From NCBI RefSeq assembly GCF_014764505.1, contig NZ_JACXWX010000055.1, forward strand, positions 1-33,210: DNA of 33,210 nucleotides, written 5' to 3'. The translations under genes were made by a program, and so were the position numbers. The notes below the pieces were generated by a model. It was not told the origin of the DNA. It worked only from the letters and a program-made list of their open reading frames with translations, and did no database searches. The stretch comes from Phormidium tenue FACHB-886. GTDB lineage: Bacteria > Cyanobacteriota > Cyanobacteriia > Elainellales > Elainellaceae. Positions 16,043-25,639 of this stretch are shown piece after piece. The first letter of the stretch is position 1; every line of letters starts with the position of its first letter.

Positions 16043-18385
16043 ATGTTTAAGCCATTCCGAACCGCTGCTGTTCTGGGTGCGGGAGTAATGGGAACTCAAA
16101 TTGCCGCCCATCTTGCCAATGCAGGGTTAACCGTGCATTTATTGGACATTCCTGCAAAATCAGCCCAGAAAAATGACCTGGTTGAAGCAGCTTTTAAGAA
16201 AGCCCTTAAACAATCGCCTCCTGTCTTCTTTACAGAGAAAATGGCTCGTCGGGTTATTCTTGGCAATTTTGATCAACATTTCGATCGAATTGCAGAAGCA
16301 GATTGGGTAATTGAAGCTGTGGTTGAGAATTTGGAAGTCAAGCAACAGTTAATGAAACGCCTAGAAGCAGTAATTCGCGAAGACACGATCGTTTCCACAA
16401 ACACCAGCGGTTTACCAATCCATGCGATTGCGGAAGGGCGATCAGAATCATTCCGTCAGCAGTTTCTAGGAACTCACTTCTTCAATCCGCCCCGCTATCT
16501 GAAGCTGTTAGAACTAATTCCCACAGCCGATACTCGTTCAGATATTCTGAAACGGATGCAGTGGTTCGGACGAATGTATTTAGGGAAAGGCATAGTCATT
16601 GCTAAAGACACACCTAACTTTATTGCCAATCGTATTGGCATGTATGCAACTATGCTGGGGCTGCAAGCCTGGACAAAACAGGGCTATACGATCGAAGAAA
16701 TTGATACCCTAACTGGCACATTGGTAGGACGACCTAAATCAGCCACGTTTCGTACTGCTGACTTGGTTGGGCTAGATACCCTGCTGTACGTTGTCAAGAA
16801 TCTTTATCCAATGATTCCCCAGGACGAAAGCCGGGAAATGTTCCTCGTTCCTGAGGTGTTGCACAAATTGGTTGCAACCGGAACGCTTGGGGCTAAAACA
16901 GGGCAGGGATTTTATAAGAAGCAAAACCGTGAGATTCTTTCTCTGAACTTGGAAACGCTTGCCTACCAACCTGCAAAGCCGCTTGACCTGGGTGATATTG
17001 CAGCGATTGAAAAATTGCCTTTGACCGATCGCTTACGTGCCCTTTACCATGATTCTGGGCGGGCTGGAAGCTTTTTCCGTCACACCATGCTGAATATTTT
17101 AGGCTATAGCGCTCGTCGCATTCCTGAAATAGCTGATAATTCGAATGAAATCGATCGCGCCATGCGCTGGGGGTTTGGCTGGGAGTTAGGCCCGTTTGAA
17201 ATTTGGGATGCGCTAGGCTTTGAAACGGTGCTAACCGATATGAAAGCAGCCGATATCCCTCTCCCAGATTGGGTAGAGAAGATGCACTCCAACGGCTCCC
17301 GGAGTTTCTACGAGAACGATCGCTCTGGACACGAGAAGTATCAGGATGTTTCTGTAAAAACTCCACTGGATGAGATCAATTTGGTTGCCCTGAAAGCCGA
17401 TCCAAATCGCCTTCTGTGGCAAAATCCTGAAGCTGCTCTATTAGACTTAGGAGATGGCGTTGTTCTGTATGAGTTTCGCTCCAAAGGTAATACTTTGAGC
17501 CTGAACGTTATTAACGGATTGGCTGAAGTGCTTGACCTGCTAGAAGCTCATGATGATTATAAGGGATTAGTCATCGGCAACGATAATCCCAATTTCTCTG
17601 GAGGAGCCAATCTAGCTGAGATCGCCATGATGGCACAATCCGGTAATTCTGATGCGATTACTAATTTAATTATTCAGTTCCAATCCATTCTTCAGCGAGT
17701 TCACTACGCCACAAAACCAGTCGTCGCAGCCCTTCAGGGGCGAGTATTAGGGGGTGGTTGTGAGTTAGCTATGGCTTGTCCTCAGGTAGTCGCTGCTGCG
17801 GAAACTTATATTGGACTAGTCGAGTTAAGCGTCGGTTTAATTCCCGGTGCAGGTGGCATCATGCGAATGGTAGCAAGAGCAACCGAGCGAGCTGCTTGCG
17901 AATCTCCTGACTGCATTCGTCCTTACATAAAAACTGCATTTGAAACAATCGCAATGGCGAAGGTTTCAAACAGTGCTTACGAAGCTCAGGAGCTAGGATT
18001 TCTTTCGTCAACTGCTCAAATTGTCATGAATGCCGATCGTCGTTTGTTTGCAGCAAAAGCTGAGGTGCTGCATCTCGATCGCCTTGGCTACCAGCCGCCC
18101 TCCAAACAAAACGCTATTCAGGTGCTGGGTACTCCCATGCGAGCCGCATTGGAACACACGGCTTACATCTTCCAGCAGGGCGGTTTTGCCAGCGAATATG
18201 ACCGCTATCTTGCTAACCGATTGGCATATGTCATGGCTGGAGGAGAAATAACATCTCCGACATGGGTTCATGAAGACTATCTGCTGCGACTAGAGCGAGA
18301 AATGTTCTTGCCCCTGCTGAACCAGCCTAAAACACAGGAGCGAATTGCTCATATGCTCAAGACGAAGAAGCCATTGAGAAACTGA
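16043..18385 (+). CDS. fadN: FadN-type 3-hydroxyacyl-CoA dehydrogenase/enoyl-CoA hydratase
   Basis: A bifunctional beta-oxidation enzyme, 780 aa. The domain order is dehydrogenase first, hydratase second, as in Bacillus FadN (YusL) and opposite to E. coli FadB. Seen: NAD motif VLGAGVMGTQIAAHLANAG (10-27), NTSGLPI, catalytic His in LGTHFFNPPRYLKLLELIP (about 145), a dehydrogenase C-terminal domain (about 190-410), and a crotonase domain (about 470-650) with NFSGGANL, GGGCELAMA and VELSVGLIPGAGG carrying both catalytic Glu residues. It oxidises and hydrates acyl-CoA intermediates in the cytosol. AGGAGG lies 12 nt before ATG 16043. The thiolase follows after 25 nt. Confidence 0.95.
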   Translation: MFKPFRTAAVLGAGVMGTQIAAHLANAGLTVHLLDIPAKSAQKNDLVEAAFKKALKQSPPVFFTEKMARRVILGNFDQHFDRIAEADWVIEAVVENLEVKQQLMKRLEAVIREDTIVSTNTSGLPIHAIAEGRSESFRQQFLGTHFFNPPRYLKLLELIPTADTRSDILKRMQWFGRMYLGKGIVIAKDTPNFIANRIGMYATMLGLQAWTKQGYTIEEIDTLTGTLVGRPKSATFRTADLVGLDTLLYVVKNLYPMIPQDESREMFLVPEVLHKLVATGTLGAKTGQGFYKKQNREILSLNLETLAYQPAKPLDLGDIAAIEKLPLTDRLRALYHDSGRAGSFFRHTMLNILGYSARRIPEIADNSNEIDRAMRWGFGWELGPFEIWDALGFETVLTDMKAADIPLPDWVEKMHSNGSRSFYENDRSGHEKYQDVSVKTPLDEINLVALKADPNRLLWQNPEAALLDLGDGVVLYEFRSKGNTLSLNVINGLAEVLDLLEAHDDYKGLVIGNDNPNFSGGANLAEIAMMAQSGNSDAITNLIIQFQSILQRVHYATKPVVAALQGRVLGGGCELAMACPQVVAAAETYIGLVELSVGLIPGAGGIMRMVARATERAACESPDCIRPYIKTAFETIAMAKVSNSAYEAQELGFLSSTAQIVMNADRRLFAAKAEVLHLDRLGYQPPSKQNAIQVLGTPMRAALEHTAYIFQQGGFASEYDRYLANRLAYVMAGGEITSPTWVHEDYLLRLEREMFLPLLNQPKTQERIAHMLKTKKPLRN

Positions 18386-18410
18386 AAGGGAACTAGAGAG
18401 GACATGAGTA

Positions 18411-19592
18411 ATGAAAGACGCATACATCGTCAGCAGTGTTAGAACAGCGGTAGGCAAAGCCCCACGTGGAACGCTTCGCACCATGCGTCCTGATGATATG
18501 GGTGCTATTGCGGTGAAGGCAGCGATCGATCGAGTCAAGGGTCTGGAACCGGAGCAAGTCGATGACGTGGTTCTAGGATGCGCTTTCCCGGAAGCAGAGC
18601 AAGGGTTTAATTTGGCACGAATTGTGGCTCAGCGAGCCGGACTGCCCGACTCAGTTGCAGGCTGTACGGTCAACCGTTTCTGTGCCTCTGGTCTACAAAC
18701 GATCGCCATGGCTACCCAGGCAATTATGACCGGTCAGGCGGACGTAATGGTAGCTGGAGGAGCAGAATCAATGAGCTTGATTCCCATGGGTGGACATACA
18801 CTCGCACCCAACCCAAACTTGGTAGCAGAAATGCCTCAAGCATATTGCACGATGGGATTGACCGCAGAAAACGTGGCTCAGCAATACGGCATCTCCCGGG
18901 AAGACCAAGATACCTTTGCGCTGCGATCGCATCAACGCGCCCTTGCTGCCATTCAGGCTGGGAAGTTTGATGAGGAGATCGTGCCAATGCAGGTGCGAGA
19001 AACTCTGTACCAAGACGACGAACTGCAAACAAAAGAAATTCTGTTCCAGACTGATGAAGGGCCACGACCTGACAGCAGCTTAGAAGCTCTGGCTAAATTG
19101 CCTACGGTCTTTCATGTTAGAGGCAGCGTCACAGCAGGAAACACATCGCAGATGTCAGATGGTGCAGCAGCAACGGTAATTATGAATGAGCAGATGGTCA
19201 ATCGACTGGGTATTCAACCGCTAGGTCGGCTGATTGGATTTGCTACCGCAGGTGTGCCTCCAGAAGTTATGGGAATTGGTCCTGTAGCAGCCGTTCCGAA
19301 AGTGTTGCAGCAGGTAGGTTTAACGCTGGATGATATCGGCTTGATTGAGCTAAATGAAGCCTTTGCCGCTCAAAGCCTGGCTGTGATTCGCAAGCTTGAT
19401 CTCAATGAAGAGATTCTGAACGTGAATGGTGGAGCGATCGCACTGGGTCATCCTCTAGGAATGACTGGGGCAAAACTCACAGCAACAATACTGCACGAAA
19501 TGAAACGGCGCGGTGTGCGATATGGGCTAGTGACAATGTGCGTTGGTGGCGGGATGGGTGCTGCGGGAGTATTTGAGAATTTGATGGTTTGA
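18411..19592 (+). CDS. fadA: Acetyl-CoA acyltransferase (thiolase)
   Basis: Cleaves 3-ketoacyl-CoA to acetyl-CoA and a shortened acyl-CoA. At 393 aa it is standard length. Catalytic residues are C91 (NRFCASGLQ), H347 ([16 protein letters not shown]) and C377 ([12 protein letters not shown]); N-terminal [13 protein letters not shown] is typical of degradative thiolases. The start is ATG 18411 with GAGAGGA at 18395-18401; an earlier ATG at 18404 is out of frame. Position after fadN repeats the fadN-fadA order known in Bacillus, which supports a degradative rather than biosynthetic role. Confidence 0.95.
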   Translation: MKDAYIVSSVRTAVGKAPRGTLRTMRPDDMGAIAVKAAIDRVKGLEPEQVDDVVLGCAFPEAEQGFNLARIVAQRAGLPDSVAGCTVNRFCASGLQTIAMATQAIMTGQADVMVAGGAESMSLIPMGGHTLAPNPNLVAEMPQAYCTMGLTAENVAQQYGISREDQDTFALRSHQRALAAIQAGKFDEEIVPMQVRETLYQDDELQTKEILFQTDEGPRPDSSLEALAKLPTVFHVRGSVTAGNTSQMSDGAAATVIMNEQMVNRLGIQPLGRLIGFATAGVPPEVMGIGPVAAVPKVLQQVGLTLDDIGLIELNEAFAAQSLAVIRKLDLNEEILNVNGGAIALGHPLGMTGAKLTATILHEMKRRGVRYGLVTMCVGGGMGAAGVFENLMV

Positions 19593-19619
19593 CAACAATT
19601 GGGTGGAACGTTGCAGGAG

Positions 19620-19703
19620 GTAGGGACGTAATATTCGGTTAGGAACTTTGTGATGTGTAACCGCTGATGTGTAAGAGTCGCCGATCGGATGCTGCGTCCC
19701 TAC
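19620..19703. repeat. MITE-like inverted repeat between fadA and fadE
   Basis: GTAGGGACG (19620-19628) and CGTCCCTAC (19695-19703) are perfect 9-bp inverted ends around 66 nt. GTAGGGACG-type ends resemble common dispersed small repeats of cyanobacteria (general knowledge, not checked). Inside, TGATGTGTAA is directly repeated at 19651-19660 and 19665-19674. The element fills most of the 139-nt gap. Confidence 0.5.
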
Positions 19704-19731
19704 AAAATTTTCAATCATTTGGTGAAATACT

Positions 19732-22176
19732 ATGGTTTCTATTCCCTTGGTAATTTCCCTTCCAGTCTTCATTTTCTTATTTGCCACATTTGGCTACTTT
19801 GGCGTTCCGCTTTGGGCATGGTCGATTTATTTCATAGTCATACTTGTTTTGCTTCAGATGCCGTTCTGGATACTGGGTATAGCTAGTATTATTTTTGCAG
19901 CTCTAAATATATCGTTTATTCGCCAACGCTTAATCACAGCTCCGATTATCAGGGTAATCAGTGCTTTCAATGTTCTACCGAATATCTCAGAAACAGAGAG
20001 AGCAGCGATCGAAGCAGGAACCGTCTGGATCGAGGAAGAGTTCTTTTCAGGGGCACCTAATCTTAAACGCATGCTAGATGAACCTTATCCACAACTGGCT
20101 CCGGAGATCCAGGCATTTCTGGATGGACCTGTGGAACAGGTATGCCGTATGGCAACTGATTGGGAGATCTACCGTCGTAAAGATTTGCCGCCGCAGGTCT
20201 GGGATTATCTCAAGCAGGAAAGGTTTTTCGGGATGATGATCCCGACTGAATATGGTGGGTTGGGATTTTCCAACCTGGCATACAGTACAGCTATGGTGAA
20301 GCTAGCCTCGCGCTCCTTCATCCATACCGCCACTGTTGGTGTTACCAATTCTCTCGGTCCAGCAAAACTTTTGCTGAATTATGGCACTCAGGCACAGAAG
20401 GACTATTACCTGCCGCGCTTAGCCCGAGGCGAAGAGATCCCTTGCTTTGCGCTGACTGAACCTCAAGCCGGATCGGATGCTGCCAGCATTACCTCTCAGG
20501 GGATCGTGTTCCGCGATGAGAATGGCCAACTATGTCTGCGCTTAAGCTTCCGCAAACGCTACATTACGCTGGGCGCGATCGCCACCTTGATTGGGCTAGC
20601 CTGTAAACTGCGCGATCCAGACAATCTGCTGGGCAAAGGCGAGGAAGTCGGTATTACCTGCGTGCTGGTGCCTGCCCATACCCCGGGGGTAATTTTGGGA
20701 CGACGGCACGATCCAATGGGTGTGCCGTTCTATAACTCCCCTATAGAAGGGCACGATGTGGTGCTGTCAATTGATCAGATTATCGGTGGAGTAGAGCAAG
20801 CAGGACAAGGGTGGAAGATGTTGATGCAGACCCTGGCTGCGGGTCGAGGCATCAGCTTTCCCGCCACCTGTACCGGCATCGCCAAATTGGTGACGCGAGT
20901 TGCCAGTGCCCATGCTACAGTGCGACGGCAGTTTGGACTCTCGATCGGACGTTTTGAAGGAATAGAAAGTCCTTTGGCTCACATTGCCGGATTGACTTAT
21001 CTCATGGAAGCTGCTCGCCTCTATACTTGTGCAGCGGTCGATCGAGGAGAACGACCTGCTGTGATTTCAGCCATCGCCAAGTACCATTTCACCGAACTCT
21101 CACGCCAAATTATTAATGACGGCATGGATATTCAGGGTGGTTCAGGCATTTGTCGAGGCCCTAGAAACTTACTGGCAAATATTTACACAGCCACCCCAAT
21201 TCCAATTACTGTTGAAGGCTCTAACATTCTCACTCGTACGCTGATGATTTTTGGGCAGGGCGTGATTCGTTGTCATCCCTGTGTTTATCAAGAAGTAGAA
21301 GCGCTGCAGCGCAAGGATACGATCGCCTTTGATCACGCCCTGTGGCAACACATCGGTTTGATCAGCCGCAACAGTGTTCGAGCTGTTTTGCTCAGCCTAT
21401 CTCACGGCTATCTTGCCCGTTCCCCCATAGCGGGAGAAACCGCAACCTACTACCGCAAACTATCTTGGGCTGCTGCCACCTTTGCCTGCCTTACCGATCT
21501 AGCCTTGATTAGCCTTGGCGGAACGCTGAAGCGACGTGAAGCGCTGTCTGGTCGCTTTGCTGATGCATTGTCCTGGATGTACTTAATTACTGCAACCTTG
21601 CGTCGGTTTGAGGCAGAAGGACGCAATCCAAACGATCTCTCTGCTGTCCACTGGTCTATGCAGTACGCCTTTGCTCAAATTCAACAGGCATTTGAAGGGA
21701 TTTTTGCCAATTTCCCTGTTCCTGTTTTGGGTGCAGTGCTCCGAGGACCTGTCCTAGCATGGTGGAGACTAAACCCGATCGGTTCCGCACCGAGGGATGC
21801 ACTGGCACATCAAATGGCGCAAGAGATGCAAATTCCTGCAGGGCTGCGCGATCGTTTAACCAACGGCATCTACTTACCAGAGCATCCGGATGAAGCATTA
21901 GGACGATTGGAGCAAGCCTTTCGGCTGTCAGTTCAAGCAGAGAGTATTCTCAGAACGATCAAAACAGCCAGCCAGAACGGGCAGCTGCCTCAAGCCAAAC
22001 CAGAGTCTCTGATTGATGCGGCACGTGCCGCTAGCGTAATTACAGAAGAAGCCGCAAAGCTAGTTCGTGAAGCAGAAATGGCGCGTAATGATAGCATTCA
22101 AGTCGATACATTCACCTTGGAAGAGTACCAGCAAGCAAGCAAAGAAGTTGTACTGCAGGAATTGATTCACAAATAA
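19732..22176 (+). CDS. fadE: FadE-type acyl-CoA dehydrogenase
   Basis: Catalyses the first, FAD-linked step of fatty acid oxidation. Its 814 aa and layout match E. coli FadE, not the roughly 600-aa Bacillus enzyme. Two N-terminal hydrophobic segments (about 5-27 and 30-52) would hold it to the membrane. The dehydrogenase core follows, with MIPTEYGGLGFSN, CFALTEPQAGSDAAS, GRGISFPA, MDIQGGSGICRGP and ITVEGSNILTRTLMIFGQG. The C-terminal about 270 residues are the extra domain of the FadE type. The start is ATG 19732, with GGTGA upstream. A repeat element separates it from fadA, so it may be co-transcribed or have its own promoter. Gene order is Bacillus-like while this protein is proteobacterial in type. 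Confidence 0.94.
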   Translation: MVSIPLVISLPVFIFLFATFGYFGVPLWAWSIYFIVILVLLQMPFWILGIASIIFAALNISFIRQRLITAPIIRVISAFNVLPNISETERAAIEAGTVWIEEEFFSGAPNLKRMLDEPYPQLAPEIQAFLDGPVEQVCRMATDWEIYRRKDLPPQVWDYLKQERFFGMMIPTEYGGLGFSNLAYSTAMVKLASRSFIHTATVGVTNSLGPAKLLLNYGTQAQKDYYLPRLARGEEIPCFALTEPQAGSDAASITSQGIVFRDENGQLCLRLSFRKRYITLGAIATLIGLACKLRDPDNLLGKGEEVGITCVLVPAHTPGVILGRRHDPMGVPFYNSPIEGHDVVLSIDQIIGGVEQAGQGWKMLMQTLAAGRGISFPATCTGIAKLVTRVASAHATVRRQFGLSIGRFEGIESPLAHIAGLTYLMEAARLYTCAAVDRGERPAVISAIAKYHFTELSRQIINDGMDIQGGSGICRGPRNLLANIYTATPIPITVEGSNILTRTLMIFGQGVIRCHPCVYQEVEALQRKDTIAFDHALWQHIGLISRNSVRAVLLSLSHGYLARSPIAGETATYYRKLSWAAATFACLTDLALISLGGTLKRREALSGRFADALSWMYLITATLRRFEAEGRNPNDLSAVHWSMQYAFAQIQQAFEGIFANFPVPVLGAVLRGPVLAWWRLNPIGSAPRDALAHQMAQEMQIPAGLRDRLTNGIYLPEHPDEALGRLEQAFRLSVQAESILRTIKTASQNGQLPQAKPESLIDAARAASVITEEAAKLVREAEMARNDSIQVDTFTLEEYQQASKEVVLQELIHK

Positions 22177-22343
22177 CTTGAAAAGCTAGTTGATTTACTA
22201 GGAGACAAATGGAATGTGTACCAGTAAATGCGATCGCAGTTCTCCTGGCATCTTGGGCGGCTTTACATATTTCTCAATAATATTACCGACAAACACAAGT
22301 TCATTGGCGATCGCGTTGGCTACTATCCGGAATTCTTTGAACG

Positions 22344-22602
22344 CTAGGCGGAATTTCTGCCGTGAAAGCTATATTCTAAGGGATGCTCTCGCTCCGGTAA
22401 ATGCACCGTTATACAGTCGTGTAATTGATAGGGGTGATTGCCAACTCTAACCTTTCCGCAATCGAATCTCCCGCGAATAACCTCGATCTAATTGCTCAGG
22501 ATACTTCCAGGTGATATCAAACTCGTCAGCACTGGAGATAGCTTGCTCTTCCGTTTCTTGAAACAGTTTCCAATCATTGTGCTGAGAAAGGGTAATTGTC
22601 AT
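22344..22602 (-). pseudogene. Decayed AraC-family regulator, N-terminal fragments
   Basis: A frame opening at ATG 22602 (10 nt after the fecE stop) reads MTITLSQHNDWKLF and EFDITWKYPEQLDRGYSREIRLRKG, then stops at 22447. A second minus-strand frame, 22442-22344, reads YQLHDCITVHLPEREHPLEYSFHGRN before a stop. Both pieces match successive parts of the N-terminal domain of cyanobacterial AraC regulators that accompany siderophore genes, so the break is a frameshift or small deletion. No C-terminal helix-turn-helix domain is seen down to 22177; the remnant cannot regulate. Matching is from memory of the family. Confidence 0.65.
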
Positions 22603-22612
22603 TTCTGTTGCG

Positions 22613-23422
22613 CTACTTGTTGCAGGTTGATACTCGCGATCGCCGACTGATAGGCACACACATCGGTGTTCCTGCTACCGGGTCTCGCACAATACGGCTT
22701 TTCAAGCCAAACACATCCTGCACCATGCCTTCAGTCATAACCTCAGCCGGATGTCCTTGGGCGTAAATATGTCCCTGTTGCATCGCTACCAAATAATCCG
22801 CATAGCGGCAGGCTTGATTCAGGTCGTGCAGCACCATGACGATCGTGCGTCCTTGCGTCTGGTTCAGGTCGTACAGCAGATCCAGCACTTCAATTTGATG
22901 CGCTAAATCTAAAAATGTAGTGGGTTCATCCAATAGCAGAATTTCTGTATTTTGTGCCAGAGCCATTGCAATCCAAGCACGTTGTCGCTGTCCACCCGAA
23001 AGACTATCGAGGGCGCGATCGCTCATCTCACCCATTCCAGTAATGGTTAATGCCTGTTCCGTAAACTGTTCATCCTCCCGTGACCACTGTTGAAGCCAAC
23101 TCTGGTGAGGGTAGCGTCCCTGTGCTACCAGTTCACGTACCGTTAACCCTTCTGGAGCCGTTGGACTCTGAGGTAATAGCCCCAACCGTTTTGCCACATC
23201 TTTGGTGGAACGTTTAGCGATCGCCATCCCATCTAGATAGACCGCTCCACTTTGAGGTTTAAGTAATCGTGCTAACCCTTTTAGCAAAGTAGATTTGCCA
23301 CAGCCATTGGAACCCACCAGCGCCGTAATTTGGCGTGCCGGAATCTCTATATTCAAATTCTCAATAATAATGGCGCGATCGTATGCTAGCGTCAGGTTAC
23401 GAGTTGCAAGTGTTGTTTCCAT
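22613..23422 (-). CDS. fecE: Iron-siderophore ABC transporter ATP-binding protein
   Basis: A 269-aa FecE/FepC-type ATPase powering import of ferric siderophores across the inner membrane. Seen: Walker [12 protein letters not shown] (about 35-45), Q-loop [14 protein letters not shown], signature [10 protein letters not shown], Walker [13 protein letters not shown] and switch His in VLHDLNQ. The start is ATG 23422, 5 nt after the end of the permease gene upstream. It is the last intact gene of the leftward exbB-exbD-fecC-fecD-fecE run. Confidence 0.95.
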   Translation of the reverse strand: METTLATRNLTLAYDRAIIIENLNIEIPARQITALVGSNGCGKSTLLKGLARLLKPQSGAVYLDGMAIAKRSTKDVAKRLGLLPQSPTAPEGLTVRELVAQGRYPHQSWLQQWSREDEQFTEQALTITGMGEMSDRALDSLSGGQRQRAWIAMALAQNTEILLLDEPTTFLDLAHQIEVLDLLYDLNQTQGRTIVMVLHDLNQACRYADYLVAMQQGHIYAQGHPAEVMTEGMVQDVFGLKSRIVRDPVAGTPMCVPISRRSRVSTCNK

Positions 23423-23427
23423 TCGGT

Positions 23428-24474
23428 TTACGCATTTCGATTTCGGTAGAGCAGATAAAGAAAATAAGGCGCACCAACCGTTGCTGTAATCACACCGCAG
23501 GGAAGTTCAATTGGTGCGAACAGCGAGCGCCCCAGCAGATCGGCTAACGCCACAATCAATCCACCCAGTAGGGCAGAGGCTGGGAGCAGCCCTTCATGGG
23601 CTGTGCCAACTAATTGCCGCGCCAGATGAGGAGCCACTAAGCCAACAAAGCCAATTGTGCCTGCGGCTGCCACGCTTGCCCCTGACAGTGCAACACTAAT
23701 GAGCAATAAGATTCCCCGTTGCCATTCCACTGCGCTGCCCAATCCCCGTGCCACGGCATCTCCTAGATTTAATGTGTTTAACTCACGCGCACAGAAAAGA
23801 GACCACGGAATAAACACAATAAACCAGGGAAGCAGCGCTTGAACATGTTCCCAGGTACGACCATAGACACTTCCAGCTAACCAGACTAATGCCTGACTAA
23901 CGTCGTAGATATTACCAAAGGTAATCATTAAACTAGTGAATGCGGAAGCGATCGCTCCTATTCCCACACCAATTAGAATTAATCGAATTGGTGAACTTCC
24001 ACCGTTCCACGATAGCCAATATACCAGCAAGGCAGCAATTGATGCCCCTGTAAAAGCAGCGATCGGTAAAAGCAATATTGGAATCGAGGGAAACAGCACA
24101 ATCAGCGTAACGGCTGCCAAACCTGCTCCTGCTTCCACTCCCAAGATTTCAGGAGCCGCTAGGGGGTTGCGCGTCAATCCCTGTAGCAAGGTTCCGGCGA
24201 TTGCTAATGCCATTCCCACTAGGAATGCGGTGATGACTCGCGGCAATCGCAGCGTGTAAACCACAAAATTGTAATCGGGGTTGTTTACATTCAGTCCTAA
24301 CAGCGTTTTGAGTACGTCGAGCGGTGAAATAGGATATTCCCCATAGCTCACACTAAAAATCATGACAACTAAAGTCACGCTTCCCAACACCAATAGCACC
24401 CAGGGGACCCGCCGATCGACCCGAAAGGAGAAGGGAGTATGATAGGGCTGAATCGTTAACCACTGTCTAGCCAT
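23428..24474 (-). CDS. fecD: Iron-siderophore ABC permease (FecD type)
   Basis: A polytopic FecCD-family permease of about 348 aa with roughly nine to ten hydrophobic helices. Family signatures are [42 protein letters not shown] and [16 protein letters not shown], the last being the ATPase-coupling region. Two starts are possible: ATG 24486 has its purine stretch directly against the codon, while ATG 24474 has AAGGA 12 nt upstream, so 24474 is preferred. It pairs with the other permease and fecE. The 124-nt gap to fecC carries a 13-bp iterated repeat. Confidence 0.93.
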   Translation of the reverse strand: MARQWLTIQPYHTPFSFRVDRRVPWVLLVLGSVTLVVMIFSVSYGEYPISPLDVLKTLLGLNVNNPDYNFVVYTLRLPRVITAFLVGMALAIAGTLLQGLTRNPLAAPEILGVEAGAGLAAVTLIVLFPSIPILLLPIAAFTGASIAALLVYWLSWNGGSSPIRLILIGVGIGAIASAFTSLMITFGNIYDVSQALVWLAGSVYGRTWEHVQALLPWFIVFIPWSLFCARELNTLNLGDAVARGLGSAVEWQRGILLLISVALSGASVAAAGTIGFVGLVAPHLARQLVGTAHEGLLPASALLGGLIVALADLLGRSLFAPIELPCGVITATVGAPYFLYLLYRNRNA

Positions 24475-24551
24475 TATCCTGGTCATTCCTTCTCAAAACT
24501 TATCGGTGATTGAAGCCAAAGGGTAAATCCATCCTAGCTGTAGCCTGCTTG

Positions 24552-24612
24552 CTCAATTTCTTTGCTCAATTTCCTTGCTTAATTGCTTGTCTCAATTTCT
24601 TTTCTCAATTTC
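24552..24612. repeat. Five-copy 13-bp tandem repeat
   Basis: CTCAATTTC cores start at 24552, 24565, 24591 and 24604, with a degenerate CTTAATTGC at 24578: an exact 13-nt period over five units (ttgCTCAATTTCt type). It fills the second half of the fecC-fecD gap and runs into the fecC stop codon at 24611-24613. Confidence 0.85.
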
Positions 24613-25621
24613 AATGTTGCTCTACTTTCGATGTCGAGAATCGCGCCAGGTAAATGAAAAACGGTGCGCCCACCAGTGCTGTCATAATGCCAACCGGAAG
24701 TTCTTGAGGTTTGATGACTAAGCGAGCAGCTAGATCAGCCAAAGACAGCAGAATTGCGCCCCAAATCGCAGAGTAAGGAAGTATCCATCGGTAATCAACA
24801 CCGACCCAAAAGCGAACGATATGCGGAATAATTAATCCGATAAAGCTGATTGGTCCTGCCAATGCTACAGCACTTCCTGCAAGTAGAACTACGACAACAG
24901 AGGCGATCGCTTTCACCCATTCAGTGCGCAATCCCAGCCCTTGAGCAACTTCTTCCCCTAACGTCAGTGCAGTAATTTGCTTGCCCAGGCTAAAAGCAAT
25001 GACTAACCCAACCGCAATATACGGGAGAACCTGCAGCAAAACGTTGAGGTCTCGTCCGGCAACCGATCCAGCTAGCCAGAAGCGAACTTCATCTAAGGTG
25101 CGTTGATTGAGAATCAGAATTCCAGTCGTCAGGGCGGACAGAAGGTAAGTGAGAACGGCTCCTGCCAAGATCAACTTTAGTGGAGTGATACCGCTTCGAC
25201 CGACCGAGCCTAACAGATAGACAGCAATGGCAGCGATCGCGCCGCCAGCAAAGGCAACCCAGGTATACATCTGAATCGACACCGTACCGAGCAGAAATGT
25301 CGCTACCACCACTGCTAATGCAGCTCCAGCACTGATTCCTAAAATTCCTGGATCTGCCAGCGGATTGCGGGTTAATCCTTGCATCAGCGATCCGGCAACA
25401 GCTAACGCCGCCCCAACAATAAGCGCAATTAAAACCCTCGGCAATCGTACCGTTGTGATAATTAAATGGTTGGTTGAACCATCAAATGCAGTAAGCGATC
25501 GCCAAACCATTTCTGGATTGATATCTGCTGCACCTAACGTAATGCTAAACACCAGACAAACAATTAACAGCAAGACACCAATGGCTAAACCCAAAAGCCG
25601 GAGTTTGCGCGGTCTTTCCAT
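24611..25621 (-). CDS. fecC: Iron-siderophore ABC permease (FecC type)
   Basis: A 336-aa FecCD-family permease. Seen: [42 protein letters not shown] and GPISFIGLIIPHIVRFWVG, with about nine hydrophobic segments. It forms the channel as a heterodimer with the downstream permease. ATG 25621 has AGGAGA upstream. It begins 18 nt after exbD, so TonB-energising and inner-membrane import genes share one transcript. The substrate-binding protein and the outer-membrane receptor are not in this window. Confidence 0.94.
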   Translation of the reverse strand: MERPRKLRLLGLAIGVLLLIVCLVFSITLGAADINPEMVWRSLTAFDGSTNHLIITTVRLPRVLIALIVGAALAVAGSLMQGLTRNPLADPGILGISAGAALAVVVATFLLGTVSIQMYTWVAFAGGAIAAIAVYLLGSVGRSGITPLKLILAGAVLTYLLSALTTGILILNQRTLDEVRFWLAGSVAGRDLNVLLQVLPYIAVGLVIAFSLGKQITALTLGEEVAQGLGLRTEWVKAIASVVVVLLAGSAVALAGPISFIGLIIPHIVRFWVGVDYRWILPYSAIWGAILLSLADLAARLVIKPQELPVGIMTALVGAPFFIYLARFSTSKVEQH

Positions 25622-25639
25622 CTCCCCATCTCCTATTCA

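Noticed and set aside
22214-22450. 78-aa plus-strand frame after fadE
   Set aside because: It is antisense to the AraC remnant, which explains the region better; no ribosome site.
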